From Pseudomonadota bacterium (lineage in GTDB: Bacteria; Pseudomonadota; Alphaproteobacteria; Rhizobiales; Devosiaceae): 64,000 nucleotides of DNA. Every line of letters starts with the position of its first letter. Position 1 is the stretch's first letter. The position numbers were made by a program, and so were the translations under genes. This document shows, piece by piece, positions 62,407 to 64,000 of the stretch. The notes below the pieces were generated by a model. It did no database searches and was not told where the DNA came from. It saw only the letters and a list, made by a program, of their open reading frames with translations. The stretch covers positions 71,803 to 135,802 of the forward strand of contig JAEWBN010000003.1 in NCBI GenBank assembly GCA_023391095.1, in the 5' to 3' direction.

Positions 62407-62870
62407 TCTCCTCGCCCCCTAGCCTCGGGGCCAACCGCATCCCTTGCGCAACATCGCCAAAATCCCAAACCAGCGCCCCGTCCCCACCTCCCCCTGGACG
62501 GGGGAGGTACCGCCGCTCGGCCCGAAAGGGCCGTAGCAGAGGTAGGAGGGGGTGCCCACACGCTCCATTCCAGCGCGTCCGCACCCCTCCCCATCCCTCC
62601 CCGTAACGGGCAGGGTGCCGCATCGAGCGCGCGCCATCTCCAAGGCCCCAAACCCGCGCCCCTTCCTCACCTCCCCCTCGACGGGGGAGGTACCGCCGCT
62701 CGGCCCGCAAGGGCCGTAGCAGAGGTCGGAGGGGGTGCCCACACCGTCAGATCCAGCGCGTCCGCACCCCTCCCATCCCTCCCCGTAACGGGCAGGGTGC
62801 CGCATCGAGCGCGAGACATCTCCAGGGCCCCAAACCCACGCCCCTTCCCACCTCCCCCTCGACGGGGGAG
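62407..62870. repeat. Tandem array of about 182-bp intergenic repeats (family A), third unit split by IS110
   Basis: Three units begin at about 62484, 62668 and 62849 (spacings 184 and 181 bp). Each opens with CACCTCCCCCTxGACGGGGG, then AGGTACCGCCGCTCGGCCCG, a TAGCAGAGGT-GGAGGGGGTGCCCACAC block, a GCGTCCGCACCCCTCCC block and GGGCAGGGTGCCGCATCGAGCGCG. Units 1 and 2 are nearly identical; unit 3 stops at 62870 inside GGGGGAG, where the IS110 element begins, and its next bases (GTACCG) reappear at 63995-64000. Confidence 0.85.
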
Positions 62871-62885
62871 CGACTGTCTTGATGG

Positions 62886-63815
62886 TCAAGCGCTTTGCCA
62901 TGGTTTTTGGTCCCTGATGATGGCATTGAGGATGGTGAGGAGCTTTCGGGCTGTGGCGATGAGGGCGACACGTTTGGGCTTTCCGGCGCTGATGAGGCGT
63001 TGATAGAAGGCTTTGAGTGGCTGGTTGTGTCTGGCGGCGACCATTGCCCCGATGAACAGGGCCGCGCGTGGGGCGGAGCGTCCCCCTGCAATGGCGCTCT
63101 TACCGCGCCATTGGCCGGACTGCCTGGTAAAGGGTGCCAGGCCCGCCAGCGCCACGATGGCGCGTCGGTCCAACTGCCCCAGTTCAGGCAGATCGGCCAG
63201 TAAGGCCCGGGCAATCCTGTCGCCAATGCCGGGCACGGAAGCGAGCAGGTTCTGCTTGTCGCGCCAGACCGGGCTGGCCTCGATGAGGTCGCCCAGATCG
63301 CTGTCGAGCCGGGCCAATTCCTCGTTGAGGGCGGCAATGATACGCGCCACACTCAACCGCGCCCGGCCTGGTGGTAGCCGTCCCTGCCGGTTCTTCTCGG
63401 CCACCAGCATGCCCACCAACTGCCGCCGACGCGCCATCAACTCGGCCAGAACAAGGCTCTGTTCGTCCGGCAGGGCGCGCAGTTCCGGTTCGGTGGCAGC
63501 AATGAACCGGGCGATCACGCGCGCATCGATGCTGTCGGTCTTGGCTCGAGCCCCCACCGCCCGGGCATAGTGCCGAACCTGGGCCGGGTTGATCACCACC
63601 AGCGGTAATCCGGCTTCCGCCAGGGCCGCCGCGGCCAGCCGCTCATAGCCGCCGGTCGCTTCGATGCCGATGCAATCGAGCTTGGTCGGGCCAAGCCGTT
63701 CGATCAGTGCGGCGACACCGGTCTCGTCATTGTCCACACTGAACAGGCTGCCCACCGGATGCACATACACATCCAGCTGCTTCTTGCTCACATCGATACC
63801 AACGGTGATCTCCAT
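62886..63815 (-). CDS. IS110-family transposase (DEDD bridge recombinase)
   Basis: A 309-residue recombinase from ATG 63815. The N-terminal RuvC-like DEDD site is D8 (VGIDVSKKQLDVYV), E52 (IGIEATGGYERL), D94 and D97 (KTDSIDARV). The C-terminal Tnp domain has SVPGIGDRIARAL and the conserved serine S233 in RQSGQWRGKSAIAGGR. All key residues are present, so the enzyme looks active. A frame extension to 63986 would run through the bridge RNA region and is not supported. Confidence 0.95.
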   Translation of the reverse strand: MEITVGIDVSKKQLDVYVHPVGSLFSVDNDETGVAALIERLGPTKLDCIGIEATGGYERLAAAALAEAGLPLVVINPAQVRHYARAVGARAKTDSIDARVIARFIAATEPELRALPDEQSLVLAELMARRRQLVGMLVAEKNRQGRLPPGRARLSVARIIAALNEELARLDSDLGDLIEASPVWRDKQNLLASVPGIGDRIARALLADLPELGQLDRRAIVALAGLAPFTRQSGQWRGKSAIAGGRSAPRAALFIGAMVAARHNQPLKAFYQRLISAGKPKRVALIATARKLLTILNAIIRDQKPWQSA

Positions 63816-63992
63816 CTCGTCCCTTCCTTGCGCAACCGGGCTCGCAAAGCGGCCCAAGCGACTGTTCGGGATCAATGGATCGAGCCGCAGCGGCACAGGC
63901 TCCCCCACGGGCTCATACACCCCAGGTACCGGCGTCCTGCTGCGGCTCACCGCACCTGATGATCGCTCAGATAACGGCAACGTCAAGTTACA
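63816..63992 (-). ncRNA. Predicted IS110 bridge RNA with readable target and donor guides
   Basis: On the transposase strand, the 177 bases before the ATG fold as expected for an IS110-type bridge RNA. A perfect 10-bp stem (GAGCCGCAGC at 63948-63939 with GCTGCGGCTC at 63891-63882) closes a loop containing CGGTACCT (63931-63924), identical to the left target plus core, and GGGGGAG (63906-63900), complementary to core plus right target CTCCCCC. A second loop has ACAGTCGCT (63865-63857), identical to the element's right end plus core, and CAAG (63830-63827), complementary to CTTG at the left end, around a GGGC/GCCC hairpin. RNA ends are approximate. Confidence 0.75.
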
Positions 63993-64000
63993 AGGTACCG

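Larger units (their letters stand above)
62869..63994 (-). mobile_element. IS110-family insertion element, complete, both junctions in the window
   Basis: The element spans about 1.12 kb. Left flank GACGGGGG-AG and right flank AG-GTACCG rebuild the uninterrupted repeat GGGGGAGGTACCG present intact at 62500-62512 and 62683-62695. AG on the plus strand (CT on the transposase strand) is found at both ends (62869-62870, 63993-63994), the behaviour of a core dinucleotide shared by target and donor; no terminal inverted repeats or longer target duplication are seen, as expected for IS110. One gene (minus strand) and a non-coding left end of 177 bases with bridge-RNA features fill it. Confidence 0.92.

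Noticed and set aside
63816..63986. Longer transposase start at 63986
   Set aside because: The extension is arginine/proline-rich without similarity to IS110 transposases and would run through the bridge RNA loops; the canonical MEITVGIDVSKKQLD start is at 63815.

Overview
This 64 kb chromosomal window has high GC, and its gene content points to an alphaproteobacterium of the order Hyphomicrobiales. The clearest markers are the cycHJKL-degP-two-component-glnE gene order, a complete RcGTA-like gene transfer agent cluster, the paired small membrane proteins DUF1214/DUF1254 and a FeuPQ/PhoPQ-like regulator pair. A Devosia-like genus is plausible from overall content, but that is inference. No rRNA, tRNA or CRISPR array was recognised.

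Layout. 1-11 kb: a membrane-anchored alpha/beta hydrolase cut by the left edge, DusA, a degenerate receiver protein, a universal stress protein, type II NADH dehydrogenase, an EamA exporter, a GH2 beta-mannosidase, and a GGDEF-EAL protein whose GGDEF half is dead. 11-23 kb: two ABC half-transporters (the second broken by an in-frame amber codon near its start), aminopeptidase N, a hybrid-free membrane histidine kinase, and GlnE. 23-34 kb: a sensor kinase/OmpR regulator pair behind DegP, the cytochrome c maturation genes ccmI-E-F-H, and divergently a two-gene flavoprotein operon distantly like sarcosine oxidase. 34-38 kb: an unknown helical protein, a surface-antigen-like lipoprotein, and a FeuN/P/Q-like module (small secreted protein, regulator, kinase).

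38-53.5 kb: a GTA cluster on the minus strand, running from TerS (53442) to the 'megatron' baseplate protein and a GH108 lysozyme with a holin-like tail. It keeps the canonical order of terminase, portal, protease, capsid, connectors, tail tube, chaperones, short tape measure and DUF2460/DUF2163/NlpC-P60/host-interaction genes. Three things are unusual: a plus-strand DUF4160-DUF2442 toxin-antitoxin-like pair with its own tandem palindromic operator sits between portal and protease; the gp10 tail chaperone gene is in two frames joined at a G5 run; and the lysozyme's C-terminal membrane segment has its own internal ATG with a strong ribosome binding site.

53.5-64 kb: a KTSC protein, a DUF2254 membrane protein, a YegD-type Hsp70, a degenerate GGDEF protein, a YcgN-type cysteine-cluster protein, PBP1A, the DUF1214/DUF1254 pair, a Nudix hydrolase, then a tandem array of about 182-bp intergenic repeats. 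The third repeat unit is split by an IS110-family element whose two junctions both fall inside the window. The non-coding left end of that element reads as a bridge RNA: a loop closed by a perfect 10-bp stem carries both target guides, which match the split repeat exactly, and a second loop carries donor guides that match the element's own ends. This is the most striking finding of the window.
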